The position numbers were made by a program, and so were the translations under genes. A stretch of 64,000 nucleotides of DNA from Lutjanus erythropterus. Lineage: Eukaryota > Chordata > Actinopteri > Lutjaniformes > Lutjanidae. This document shows positions 36,671 to 48,621 of this stretch, piece by piece; the first letter of the stretch is position 1, and every line of letters begins with the position of its first letter. Below the pieces are notes generated by a model. That model had not been told where the DNA came from. It did no database searches and saw nothing but the letters and a program-made list of their open reading frames with translations. The stretch spans positions 35,975,408-36,039,407 of the forward strand of contig CM034599.1 in assembly GCA_020091685.1 (NCBI GenBank). Reading direction: 5' to 3'.

Positions 36671-37439
36671 CTAGTTCAGTGTGTTGGATTACCTACTGTC
36701 CTGTGTGTACTTCAAGTGTGTGTTTCAAGTCTCTGCAAGTTGATTTTCATGGCATTGGGACTTAATGGACTAGAAGAAAGAGACAGTGCATTCAAGACAG
36801 GACAGTGTGTTTGAGGGGGGGGGCTGGAGGTTTGCAAGGTATATGTAATTTAAAGTAAATGGGCCAAAACAAGCAAAACATCCCAAAGAACCCAGAAAAC
36901 CAAGTAACAAGTGAAGAGGAAAACAGCAGGAAACAGTGTGCAGGTATACAGCAGTGAGAAGACACACGCTGACTAATGGATGCATTCAACTGATGGGAGC
37001 CTGCAGGTTATTAGTGTAAATCTGTGTATGCTGCAGATTTACAGCTGTTCGCTTATGTTTCAGCTGATCAGTGTGTCTGAGGACTCTGATTAGAAAAATG
37101 GCCGTTGACTGGGCATGTAACTAACCTATATTGGAACAGGCCCACTGCGGGACGTGACTGTATGAGAGGGAAGCTAAGTGCACGCTTGACATAATCAGGA
37201 CTGAAGAAAAATCCATACTGCATTACCACCACATCAGTGAGCTGATCAGCGCCTGTGTGGGCTCAGACGGTCCCCTCCCCAGGGCCAGGGTGGGTGGTGC
37301 ACAACACAAGGGACACACACATCCAAAGACACCCAAAAGCAGACTGGCCAAATATAATCCAGCCTTGTTTCAAGTAACAAAAACTGACCCTTTCTTCACC
37401 ATATATAAAAACAGATCTTCACTGATATAAATAATTTGT

Positions 37440-37690
37440 GGAGGCAGTGCATTGTAGTAGAAAGTGGATGAGTGCACACTCGGTCCATCTAAACAGCTGC
37501 CAGCCAGGTGCTCTTGAGCAAACAACTTGACCCCACACGGCTCCATTGTAGCTATTGAGTAGCTGCCAACAGCAGGCTGTAGGTACACTGAGCTGCTCCC
37601 ACGTATCAATATATTCATCTGTATGAATGCGAGGGTGAAACCAGCAGGAGGTGAAACGCAGGAGTGAGTACGGGGGTGAATGTGTCAGGA
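37440..37690 (+). repeat. Degraded SINE-like sequence
   Basis: The word CAGGTGCTCTTGAGCAAACA followed by ACTTGACCCC resembles the central CTTGAGCAAG-CACTTAACCCC of fish tRNA-derived SINEs. No intact promoter boxes. Confidence 0.35.
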
Positions 37691-38039
37691 CAGAAAGATT
37701 AAAATGTATAGAGTATTTTAGAGAAACATCAAACTCTAAATCGGATTATTTGTTGTTAATATTATGAAGAACAGTTAGACATTGTGAGGATGATGTCAAC
37801 AGTGTCCTGGCATTACGTGCAGGGTGACATGTGTGTTAGTCATTTTAAATGTATTTTCAACAGCTAAGATTGTCATTAAGCCTCCAAACACATTTTCAGA
37901 CATTTTCATCACAGCAGTGACAGCTGCACTCTTCATCATCTGGTTCAAAACAGGTCGAATGACATCAAAAATCTGTTATTTATGACAGCCAATCAGTGCA
38001 ATAGACCACTGGTTTCCAACCCAGGGTCTGGACCCCTCC

Positions 38040-38722
38040 CCCCCAAATTCAAGCACTTTTCAAGCACAGTCAAGTTCTTCTAGTACCTTACAACTGAATT
38101 ACATATTTATATACAAACTGATTATTTCACCTTTTCATTGCATTTAAGTAGATGTTATTGTGTTATTATCAACCAAAATTATGTTTTGTGATAGATTTCT
38201 ACAGACTGGTGACAAATTAATTCCTATTAGAGTTGAAAATTTTGTGCATTTTTCTTAACAGATAGTTGAAATTGCTAACAATCAATTATTTAAATAATCA
38301 TTAATAATTAATAAGACATTTTTCTATTTTTTTTTTCTTTCTTTCTCTTTTTTCTTATTTGAAGTTTAATTTCAAGTTTCCTTATCCATAAATGTCTATG
38401 TCGGACAAAACAAAGTCAAATGCAGCACAATTAATGCCACTTCTAGACTATCACTTAAGTATCAATTAATACATGTTTAATCAGTTGAATTCTTATTTGG
38501 AAATTAATTGATTAAAGATTGATCATTAACTTCCGATACAATCTGGCTCAGTGAATATCAGACTTATTCTATCTAAAAATGTTTACTTAATTTAACAGTT
38601 TATTATGAATGTAATGCAATTTCAAGCACTTTATCAAAAATCCAAGCACTTTTCAAACCTTGAAAACACTGCATTAAACTCCAGTGTTTTTAAGGATTCC
38701 CTGCATATGTATGAGCCTGCAT
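38040..38722. mobile_element. MITE-like element of the TCAAGCACTTTTC type
   Basis: CAAGCACTTTTCAAGCAC opens the element, ATTTATATACAAACTGATTA and TTATCAACCAAAATTATG follow, and AATCCAAGCACTTTTC with AACCTTGAAAACACTGCATT closes it. These words occur in the same order in a fish repeat I remember. The middle (about 38225-38560) looks like a further insertion rich in ATTAAT words. Confidence 0.55.
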
Positions 38723-38724
38723 TT

Positions 38725-40565
38725 TTTACAAAAATCTGTACATGAAACTGTTTCAAAAGATACATTTATATGTCCTCAGTTAAAAATAGTAGGTTACTTT
38801 GTAGACTACTCAGTAGGCCACAACTCTGTGAGCTCTTAATCTCTGTGATAATGAGTGATGATTGTTATTTTGGTGAGAATAAGTGTGTGTGTATAAGGTC
38901 CTCTGTTGGATCAGAATATTTTGTTATCATAATGGTTCATTTGTGGGACACACAGGACAGGATTCAGCTTGTAATGTGGGACTGCCATGAATTTTTCAGG
39001 ACATCTGCTGAATCTAATGAATGTGAAACAAGGCAGCATTACAAACTAGTCAGCAGAGTGCAGATCTCAGATGTTGAAGCACCTACTGCAATGCCTCCAC
39101 AACTGCCAGATGCAGCTAACTGAGATTTCAACAGTCAACTAAACAATGTTATTTATTTAGAACTTGGATCATAACATATTGGGTATGAAATTAATCTGCT
39201 GATGCTCGTTTAAGATCTAAACATTTATATGGATGCCAGTTCTTAAGCCACGATAAAGGCCAAAATGTGCCCTGCAACAGGTTCTTTAGGTTAGCCTAGC
39301 AGTTGTTGATGACTTGTGGCTCCTATTGGATGGTTAAGATAGTAGAGCGGTCAATAAAACAGGTTTTTCATGCAGTCAAAATGTGCACAAAAGTAGTAGT
39401 ACGTAAGAGTAGCTGTGGAATAGCTCCAGCCCCACTGGTCACTCACACACCCACACATGACCTATTGCTGGATCTCCTCCTGGATTTAAGCCTGGCAGAG
39501 ATAATAATAATGATGGAATGTAATGAAAATAATAATGTTCCCCAAAATAGTGCTCAGCATGAGCTGAAGTTGCAAATACTGTCATTATGTGCACTTGAAA
39601 GCACCACATGATGTTTTAAATGGCTCTGCTGTTGGAAAATCCTTTTTTTTTCATACAAAGGACTGTTGAAGACAAAGTTTTCTTGTTCTAGAAAAACAAA
39701 TCAACTCTGGGTAATGTGATGCTACATGAATGGATTACTAAGTGTTACACAGTCGTGTTAAGAATAAATTAAAAGTCAAAGCTGAAGATCAGGTTAAGGC
39801 ATCAAAAACTGACCAGTCACCAGAGTGTTTAAGCTCATACTACCAATAGTAAATCTGTCTGGAGATGGGGGGGGGACAACGGACGAGTCTAGTCTGTGAC
39901 ATAGTATTAAATCCAGTGCATGTTCCCAGTGAACAGGTGGTGTAATCAGCTTACAGCACTTCTTATCAGATCATACAGGCCTTGAACAGAACAACTGATG
40001 GGTTTCCCCATCAAAGGGCGCAGCCAGAAATACAGTCAGTTAGAAGAGAAACTGCCCATTAAGGATATATTCATGCTCATAATTACTCACTATAATGAGT
40101 ATGTTGGCAGCGATCTCTTCCCAGTGTGTTTACTGAGCATTAGCTGCCAAAACAACATCCCATTTATCACATCCTACAGTTTAAAAAACTTTTGTGGTAG
40201 TACTGCACGCTGTTCTGAAGGTCTGCCATGTAAAGTTTGGCTGCAATGTCATTTAATCATTTATGCCTCTGTGCATATGTCAACACTGAAGAAATGCTGG
40301 CTCAGTACAGTTGTCTGTCCATCAGTGTCATTGACTGACATGTCAATGTGAAACTAAAATGCTGATAGGCTGCATGCAAATTAGCTAATTTGCCATTGTA
40401 AATTGGGTCAAACTTTCAAATGTCTAAAGACCGCAAAGTCAGCCAAAAAGTGTGTTTTTTTTCTTTCCCTGTTGTTAGAAAGAGGGCGAGTGTCTAAGTG
40501 AGCAGCAGTCATACTGTGTATATGTGCAGAGGGTGACACCGAATCCACAAATGCGAAGATTCTGT
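38725..40565. other. Unassigned intronic sequence
   Basis: It includes plus-strand open frames of 117, 102 and 117 codons (38770-39123, 39303-39611, 39998-40351), none with recognisable motifs or splice contexts. A G-run lies near 39868-39875. Confidence 0.45.
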
Positions 40566-40574
40566 CCGATCAGA

Positions 40575-40930
40575 CTAGTCATGCTAGAGGTCTTCACGGT
40601 TCCACCCAAACTCTAAGATCTGAGACCTGAAATGGGACCTACCCATGTCGGTTCCTTTTCTATTCCTGTGGGTCCCAGGTGTGTTTAACATTACGTGTGA
40701 TCCCTGAGTGGATCCAAGACAACCCAGCTGCAAACCCCAAGATCTGAGACCCGAAACAGGACCTATACAGGTTCGGATCCACGTTTTAGACCATCAGTAG
40801 TTGTATCCTTGGTCCAGTTCCCAGTTTTCAAAAAATAGATGGACATGGTTTGGTTCCAGGTAGTACATTTATGAGTCTTTTTGGGTTCAGGCACACATTT
40901 TTGACCTATGAAGACCGTAGCTCATACATC
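40575..40930. repeat. Old repeat with an internal direct duplication
   Basis: AAGATCTGAGACC with flanking bases occurs twice, in windows starting at 40608 and 40732 that agree over about 34 bp with few changes. The surrounding words (CTAGAGGTCTTCACGG, GACCCGAAACAGGACCT) resemble a common fish repeat made of GGGTCC/GACCC words. Confidence 0.5.
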
Positions 40931-40934
40931 TATC

Positions 40935-42165
40935 CTGCTAACTGGTTCAACACGGAGCTACACAGAAGTGAAGTATATCTCCGCCATATGAAATTAATCT
41001 GAGCAGAAAAGATTTTCATGAGCAGACATGCTTCAGCAGGTAAAGCACTTAAGTTGAAGGTGGGTTGAACACCTGAACATTTGATTTTCAAAATCAAAAT
41101 CATTCAGTAAAATATTACAAAAGCTAAATGCTTCAGGAAATGACTGACAATGGTGGAAGCAGATAATAGTTATTTGACCAAAAACATGCAAAATCACTGA
41201 TATGGTCCTTTAAAAGACTTCCTAACTTGCCAACAAGTTGGGTATTTCTATTTCATTCCAACTTGCCTTTCCTGTGCCTCGGAGGGAAAAATCAGTCAGC
41301 ACCATTATTAGTGCCATCTCTGCTCATCACAGCACTCCAACTGCCTCGCGGTGACGCCTGTTACACAACTCGGATGCACCTCTCTACCTCCCTGGCAATT
41401 TTCAGAGCCTTTAACCCTAACACAGACCAAAATGTTTTGTGACTTGGAATAGGCCAGTGGCTGTGTGCTGGCAGCCTCAGCAAGCCTTCTAATTATAGAA
41501 AATCAGACAAAAAGCGTTGTGACAGAGGTCAGGTAAGCGCCGAGACACTCAGGACCCGGGCTGAGCTGTCTTAGTTAGCTGTCCCTGGATGATTTAGGCA
41601 GAGTGTTTCTGTGCTCACCAGTCAGCCCAGGGCTCTGCACTCTTACTACTACTACTACCGTTGTTGTTGCAACCCCTCCAGTCGGTGACAAAGCTCTCCA
41701 CTGCATGGAACCATGGGAAAAAAACACTGCAGTCCCCACTCAAACAGGCATTATCTTATGAATCATCACTCATTTACATCAAAACAGCCGGCTCATGCAG
41801 GGTTTTGTGGGGGGGATTACAGTGTGTTTACTCAGAAAAACCTCCAAGGATTTGGCGCCTCCAGCACAGAGTGGAGAAAAGTTTGCTAAAGTTTTTCAAA
41901 ACACAGCATCAGAGTGCAAATGATGTTTGAACTGCTGCCTAACACAAGCAGCCAACAGCACATTTACCTGGTAAAAGGCATCAGTGGTCCATGATTGATT
42001 TCCAGTAATTGGCTGCTTGCACATATAGTTGTGAAGAAAGTGGTCTTTACAGTGCAGGTCTCACGTGGGCTTTTGGATTTAAGGTTAATATGAGGAAACT
42101 CACCCTATTACATTCACTGCATTCATTTACTCACATTATTAGGTTCCTCCATCTTCTACAATAGA
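40935..42165. other. Unassigned intronic sequence
   Basis: 41230-41560 is of mixed composition and repeat-free, a weak candidate for conserved noncoding sequence. A TAC/TTG trinucleotide run lies near 41643-41668. No exon is recognised. Confidence 0.4.
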
Positions 42166-42168
42166 TAC

Positions 42169-42795
42169 TTAAAGGAGAAATCTGTAATATATTTACTGTA
42201 CTAAATCATACAATGACCATGATGTGTCAACAAAGATAAAAAATAACATCTTAAGTTAAAATACTCCCTTCACTTGACATGAACACTACAGCTGCACTGT
42301 ACCTTTGAAATTTCCTCTCCTGACTGGAATAACTGTTTGGTATGTCTGTCTCACATTAATCAGAGCTCAATTAAAAGCAGAATTTTCACTGTATGAGTAA
42401 GTGTCTGTTTATGAATAGTAAGAAATCATGAATAATTTTGTGGAAGGCGTAGATGTTTATAACTGTTAAATTGAGCAAAATATTAATGGACTTGTGCTTG
42501 TATTTACAGAACAGCGGGCCTTTCAGGATAACAAACTTAACTTTACATTGACAAACAGCCAAAAACAGCAGATCAACTCACAGCGGAGGACTTGCCCTGC
42601 CTTGTTACTGTCAATTTATGAGATTGTGCATGTTCTGCGCTCCTGCAGAGCTCCTGCAGAGCTCCTGCAGAGCTCCTGCAGAGCTCCTGCAGAGCTCCTG
42701 CAGAGCTCCTGCAGCCAGTCTGTCTCCCCATGTTTGGGGAAGAGGGGACGGGAGAAACAACTTGCTTCAACCATTCAACCAATTAAATATACCGT
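42169..42795 (+). repeat. Dispersed family A, copy 3
   Basis: Collinear with the copies at 4386 and 32619, opening TTAAAGGAGAAATCTG and holding GTTAAATTGAGCAAAAT near 42465. It carries a minisatellite not seen in the other copies (42639-42714). Confidence 0.75.
42639..42714. repeat. 11-bp minisatellite, seven units
   Basis: GCTCCTGCAGA is repeated with unit starts at 42639, 42650, 42661, 42672, 42683, 42694 and 42705, the last unit lacking one base. Because the unit is not a multiple of three, all frames stay open through it, which explains the open frames on both strands here. Confidence 0.97.
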
Positions 42796-43094
42796 CTATG
42801 GCTCCAATTCACTATTTGAACTGCTGTACTCATTTTTGCACATACAATGGCTACTTGTTGCTCCTTTAAAGCTTTTTTTTCCCCAAGAAAAATATACTGT
42901 ATTTTACATTTTTGGTGCTTGCCTGACCTATGTTGATGTTATACCCTTTATTTCATTTGACCTGAGGACATTAGTTATTTTTTGCCATGCTAGTGGCATG
43001 GCTCCAAAAATATTGTAGTTTTACTGTCTCCTAATGTTGTTGTGCTATTGTCTTGCAGGAGTATAATGACAATAAAGTCTTGAATCTTGGATGG

Positions 43095-43700
43095 CAGTGT
43101 TGATCTGTTGTTAAGTCAGTCCACTTTGATACAGACTGAAATATTTAAACTCCTAGCTGACAGACTGCTATGAAATGCTGTACGAACATACACAATCCCT
43201 GGAGGATAAATTCCTCTGGCTTTGATGAAGCCTGGACTTTTTCTTCTAGTGCCACCAACAGGTTGACATTTGTGGTTCAGCATGAAATATCTTGACAGTA
43301 ACAATGTATAACTAAGGTTCTGAGAGGATGCATTCTAAAGATCCTGTTCCTGATTTTGCCTTGTAGCATCACCAGCAGGTCAGTGTAACCTATCAAATAT
43401 CTAAACACAGATATGGTCACAAATTACCTTTTTTGTCCTTTATTGAAATATCTGGACTTTTGGATGGAATTATTGGATGGTTTTCTGTGAAATTTGGAAC
43501 ACACATTCACAGTCCAGACTGGGTTAATTGTAATAACTTATATCTCCTGACGTTTCATCTGGTGCCACCATATGGTCACAACTTCATTTTGTTCAATTTC
43601 ATTTTTGACCAAATAACTGCAAAACTAATGACACTCACATCAGCTTCAGCTGTACTTTGAGTTTACTGCTAATGAGAAAATGTTTGCATATTATATATAT
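43095..43700 (+). repeat. Dispersed family B, copy 3
   Basis: Blocks shared with the copy at 10540: GTCAGTCCACTTTG, CAGACTGAAATATT, CTGCTATGAAATGCTGTACG, GTGCCACCAACAGGTTGACA, and a tail ATCAGCTTCAGCTGTACTTT then GTTTACTGCTAATGAG. Just before it (43060-43085) the words AATGACAATAAAGTCTTGAA look like a LINE 3' end. Confidence 0.65.
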
Positions 43701-43829
43701 ATCATAAAAGCATAATTTTACAAATCAAGAAAGTCGCCATTTGTTGTAAAACTGTTGCTGTACAAGACTATGAAGATACATAATTAGAAAGACTACACAA
43801 CCACCAGTTGCTTAAGTGACGTTAATGCT

Positions 43830-43985
43830 TCTTTATTTATTTCTTTAGGCATTTTATGTATTTCTATATTTGATAGCACAATAGAGAGATTACAGGAAAA
43901 GACAGGAGAGAGACAGAGAATGAAATGCAACAAAGGTCCCCATCCAGTTGCTTGGTGCCTTAACCCGAATACAACCAGGTTGCCT
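43830..43985. repeat. SINE-tail-like repeat
   Basis: GAGAGATTACAGGAAAAGAC, GAGAATGAAATGCAACAAAGG and GGTGCCTTAACCC occur in the order of a fish repeat related to the one at 2309-2427. Confidence 0.4.
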
Positions 43986-44039
43986 CAGGTTAGGTTTTAC
44001 GTAGTTTAACACTTACCTTGCTTTTGGGTAAGCGAGAGA

Positions 44040-44277
44040 GGGAGTGTGGGTCCTCTTTAGTAGAGACTGTCATGTCGCAACGCCATGTTTCTACAGTAGC
44101 CCAGAACAAACAAACCAAACACCGGCTCTAGATAGGGCCCTTCATGTTTTCACAGAGAGTCTCACAGCCACCGTCAGTCACCCCAAAATGCTTGTAAGGG
44201 GAGGGTGAGGTAAGTTGGTTGCAATCTGCAAGCTCATTGCTAGATGCAAAAACATCCTACACACTGGAGCTTTAATG
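44040..44277 (-). repeat. Dispersed repeat fragment
   Basis: Words such as GCAACGCCATGTTTCTACAG, GGGGAGGGTGAGG, GCAATCTGCAAGCTCATTGC and CCTACACACTGGAGCTTTAA match a short repeat I remember as abundant in percomorphs, on the minus strand. One copy here. Confidence 0.5.
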
Positions 44278-44989
44278 TTTTTAAAAGATGGAACCCCGCA
44301 GAACAGTAAGAAAGCTTTCCTACTGTTTTATACAGTCAGCGTGTTTTCTCAAAGTCGTCGCAGTGTGATTATCAGTAAGACCCCTTCACATGGTCTCAGA
44401 GAGGTGCTTCATAAGGAATAATCTGACACCACGCAGCTCCACTGTCACTTTAACGGATGACCACTGAACATATCAGCATGCATTAGTGAAGCAAAGCCAA
44501 CACTGATAACTGATACAACTTATTACTAATATTAAACAATAGTATATAGATGTAGCATATGCTGTACAGATATGAATTGGTTCTGGCTGGAGCTGATGCA
44601 TGTTATCCCTCTTGCTCCCCCCATTTTTCCCATCTAACTGTTAAACAAAGACAAACAGCCAAAATAATAATCTGAGTGACTGTAGCAAAATATTGTTCAA
44701 TCTCTGCTTCCTTCTGTCCACATATTGAAGTATCCTAAACACTTAACTAAAGTTGTTGTGTGTCTGTGAACAAAGTACACTTGGCACCCAAAGTTCAGTT
44801 CATTTGATCAGTGTGAACACTGTGTACTGCGCTGGGGCATGGTTCGCTGATCCGTACCCGGGTCCACTTGAGAAGGTGGTCTCACGGTTTATGTGTACTC
44901 GGGTACGGTCAGCATCAGGTGTTAAAGCTAACATAACAAAACATGGAAGTGGAGGTACAGAACAAAGCTGACCAGCAGGGGAGTGGTTG

Positions 44990-45345
44990 GCGGAGCCAAG
45001 GAGGGAGTTTATGTCAGAACTACTTTCTTTCTACCAGAAAAAGAAAATAGTTCCTATATGAAAATGCTCATAACAAGGTCTGTGGATTATTTTGAGGAAC
45101 TGGGTCATGATTTTTGGAAAGAGACACTGCTGTTGAGTTTTTTAAATGTATTTTTTGGGGCGCTTTAAGTATCATGAGTGTGACTGAGTGCCATTTAGTC
45201 CTATTATATGCAAAGAAGGCAGACATCTCTACAGCTGATGTCTCTAAAACACTGCAACTCACATCAAAATGTTTTAGATGAATAAACAGCACAGAGGAAA
45301 AATATGAATTTTTGATTATGGGTTGAACTGTCCCTTTAAAAGGTG
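44990..45345 (+). repeat. Dispersed family F, plus-strand copy
   Basis: It aligns with the reverse complement of 46370-46585. Shared blocks: ACAAGGTCTGTGGATTAT, TGACTGAGTGCCATTTAG, GGCAGACATCTCTA and CACTGCAACTCACA. It ends TTGAACTGTCCCTTTAAA, typical of a TTAA-type MITE end. Confidence 0.8.
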
Positions 45346-46369
45346 AAACAGCATATATTACTTATCAAATTTAATTGGACACTAATCCAAATAGATTTAA
45401 CAGCAATCTAAAACAGATTTTTTGTTACAGTTAGATTATTTTTCCTTTTAAAAAGACTGAATTGAACAATGCATTCAAGTGAGATTGCATAAATTGGAGA
45501 ATATACTGCCTGAATGGCATGCTGGTTTGCAGTTGACTCTTGAGAGACATATGTTCTTAACTTGTGGTCAACGCTGTAATAGAAACTGTCTCCTCAACAG
45601 TGGAGTGCAAGAGGTCAGACTTCCCATCTTTTTTTTTCTCCTTTCATCCCTTTGGATGTTAAAGAGCATCACAGAGCAGCCACAACAAACACAAGGAAAC
45701 ACCAGTCAGGATCTGGGGTGTGTTTAAGTTCAAAAAAGGGTTTTACAGCGTTCAGAAACACAGGAGTTGCAGAAAGACACTGGACTAAATGACTCATTCT
45801 GCAGGGCACTTTCCACATTGAAGCACACATTCTTACCTACAGCAGCCTGTTCTGTATGCATTACATGATACATGGTGGGGGACTAATGGAAGTGGCTGGG
45901 TGTGGGAGCATCCATGGTCCTGCTGAGCTCCAGTCAGAATAGACCTATCCATCAGCACAACCTGCACTCCTCCTACCAGCAGCATCAGGAGAGATCTATT
46001 ATTTCTTTTCATGACTTCTTTGCTTCTTTACATCAAATGTACTTCAGTTTTTTTCATAGGTACACTTTGACATAATGTCTGGCATTATTTTATCCCTTAC
46101 AAGTGTTGTGCAAATGAGATGTAATATGTGTGGTTTGGAATTGTGGGATAGCCCTCCGGTGTGTTCTCATTGCTCTTATTATGATGATTGTTTTGTGCTG
46201 CTTGGATTAATTCATTTTATTATTATCCTCTTATTTATGTTTTTATTTTTATGTAAATGTTTTAACATCCCCCCTCGAAGCAGAGTTATTCAATAATTAC
46301 AATTTCTTTAGCAGGAATATCTGTTGATATCTGACATATTAATTATAAAATATACATATTTTCTCCCTG

Positions 46370-46750
46370 GCCTGTAGTGCTTATTATCCATCTAATATTT
46401 TTTTGTGTGAGTTGCAGAGTTTTGGAGATATCGGCCATAGAGATGTTTGCCTTCTCTCCAATATAATGCAGCTAAATGGCACTCAGCCTGTGGTGCTTAA
46501 AACACCTAAAAAACATCTAAAAATACATTTGAATTGAACTGAATTCATGACTCAAGATAATCCAGAGACCTTGTCATAAGCAGTCTGGTCAAAAGAAAGT
46601 AGTTCTGTTAAATTCTATAGTAGTTCTGGTAGGTTCTACTGCAGAAAGAAAGTAGTTCCTACATAGTATGTACCAGAACTACTTAAGAATTTAACAGAAC
46701 TACTTAGAACTACTTTCTGGTACAAAGAAAATAGTTCCTACATAATTTTT
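46370..46750 (-). repeat. Dispersed family F, minus-strand copy
   Basis: Reverse complement blocks: GACAAGGTCTCTGGATTATC, TGAGTGCCATTTAGCTGCAT, GGCAAACATCTCTATGGC and CTCTGCAACTCACA. Its junction side (46590-46750) consists of several copies of AGTAGTTCTG/GAAAGTAGTTCCTACAT in both orientations. Confidence 0.78.
46597..46705. repeat. 35-bp imperfect inverted repeat, 39-nt loop
   Basis: The left arm (46597-46631, starting AAGTAGTTCTGTTAAATTC) is the reverse complement of the right arm (46671-46705) at 33 of 35 positions. The outer 18 and inner 13 positions pair perfectly apart from two adjacent mismatches. Confidence 0.95.
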
Positions 46751-48135
46751 CAAATGGGCAAGTGGATCAGAAATCTACTTGTCTTGTTTTGTCAATACAA
46801 AATCTGAAGATATTCAGTTTGATATGTTAATAACAAAGCAGGAAATCTCTATATATGAGATTCAAATATGCCATTTATGCATCAAACATTACTTTAAGAT
46901 CAGATTTATTTGCCCAATGTGGCATTTTCCTTACTGTTGAGCCCTGTCATGATGTATCACAGGTAGTTTCTCCTAAAACTTAAACATGGTCCAACACCTG
47001 TAGTTTGTCTGTTTCCCTTGTCGTCTTGCATTTGTTGCACTAATACTTACCTAACTTTCCACTGCCGGAAATAAACCTCACTTCAGCTGCCTCATAACAA
47101 CACAAACAACTGCAATCAGAACAAATCTCTGGGGACAGGAACCATCGTAATTCTTCACCAGTGACAGCCTGATGGGTATAAACAGCAGCCTCACCACCTC
47201 ATTGCTTCTACAACCAATTCAAAACCACAGATGATCACCAAATGGATTCATGATCTTCTTTTCTTTGGCTTCCCCCCCCCCCTAAAGTTTAACCCATTCC
47301 AGACTTGAGACGTGGCACCAGAAGCTGATTGGGTTTTCTGCACATGAGCCAAACCCCTCTTGGAATCAGGCAGAGGGATTGTTGAGCGGAGATCAGTCGA
47401 CAATACGCAGCGCGAACCCTGAGACGCCCTACAGAGCGCTGTCACGAAAGTAGGCCACACAGTCAATTCTCAAACTCCCACAAAAACACGTATCGACCGC
47501 GAACAAAAACCCTCTGAGATCAAAGAGAACAGGCCCGTCGGCTTTATGCAACACCCCGTATTAGAAAGCACAAATGCAGCTATTTCACTGGCTTCAACAG
47601 AGATGACATCATGTGGATATGTATGTGCATCAGTTCTCCTTGTGCATCACTGACAATGTCACCTGCAGAGCTGCAGAACAGAACAACCCCGTCAGTGTTT
47701 GGATGACACGCACTTACACACCTGCTTGTACCCGTCTACCCATGACCACGCCATGAAAGCACTTTAGATATTTCAAAGAAACAATGCTCTGTCAGATTCA
47801 GATCTAAAGAGTAAATATATTATGATTCTGAGGGACATTCGAGCACAATGTCTCCCCACTAAGCCTGAGGACTTCTCACTCCACTGATTTTCCTTTTGAC
47901 AGCTCCTAACATTATATCTCATTCCTATTCCCCAGAGCTTAGAAAGCTTTTGTTCTTCTTTCCATCAGTGGATTTCAAGATGATTTCTCATGAAAGTTGA
48001 ACTGATGAAAACCATGTGTGAGCGCTGCAATACAAAGTAGAGGCTGCACAGTACAGTGACAAAATCTGTCCTTCACAAACCTCAAAAAATAACAATCATC
48101 ACAATGATTCGATTTTTAATACTTTTTAAAGAAGT
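46751..48135. other. Unassigned intronic sequence
   Basis: A C-run lies near 47273-47282. A minus-strand frame at 47248-47466 (72 codons) has no motif. Otherwise nothing is recognised. Confidence 0.45.
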
Positions 48136-48139
48136 GGAT

Positions 48140-48620
48140 AGCTTTTCATTTCATTTCATACGTATTTAAACTCAAGTCACGTCAGAAAAAATAAAATAAA
48201 AGTTAGAATAAAGACACAAAGGAAAATAAAGAGAAATCAGTTAAAACAGTACCACACTGAAGCAAGAGGGTTGTGATCATGGTTTCAAATTGCCCATAGG
48301 GTAGTAGAGTATTGATTTTTAGTGTGTGTTGAAGGTCATTGCAAGAATTTGGGGCACTGAAAGAACAGGCTGGCTTTCCCAGTTCACACCGTGCCTGGAG
48401 AACGTTAAGCGCAAGCCAGTCCTCTGAACAAGTTTGATGTGTTCCAAAGGTCCAATCTAACACCTCTGAGATGTAAGGTAGTAGCTTATCAACAACAACT
48501 TTTATAGACAAAGAAATAACAATGCTTGTTATGCCGCTCTGGCAGATTAGACCAAACCATTTTATAATAATAATCCAAATCTGATATTAAAAACTGCCTC
48601 AAAAAAGCTTGCTTTTAGTC
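48140..48620 (-). mobile_element. LINE remnant, 3' part of the reverse transcriptase ORF
   Basis: A minus-strand frame (48203-48511) reads LALNVLQARCELGKPACSF, then SAPNSCNDLQHTLKIN and LLPYGQFETMI. This matches the C-terminal pattern of fish LINE proteins (ELGK-AF--SAP--WN-LQ--LKL------FK-MI), with Trp replaced by Cys in the WN position. Sequence upstream in the element is lost or too decayed to follow. The clade is not assigned. Confidence 0.65.
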
Positions 48621-48621
48621 T

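Noticed and set aside
38770-40351. Three plus-strand frames of 102-117 codons
   Set aside because: No motifs, no start context or splice support; expected by chance in 64 kb.
42494-43018. 174-codon plus-strand frame containing a repeated AELLQSSCR-like segment
   Set aside because: The repetition comes from the 11-bp minisatellite inside a mobile-element copy, so the frame is a by-product.
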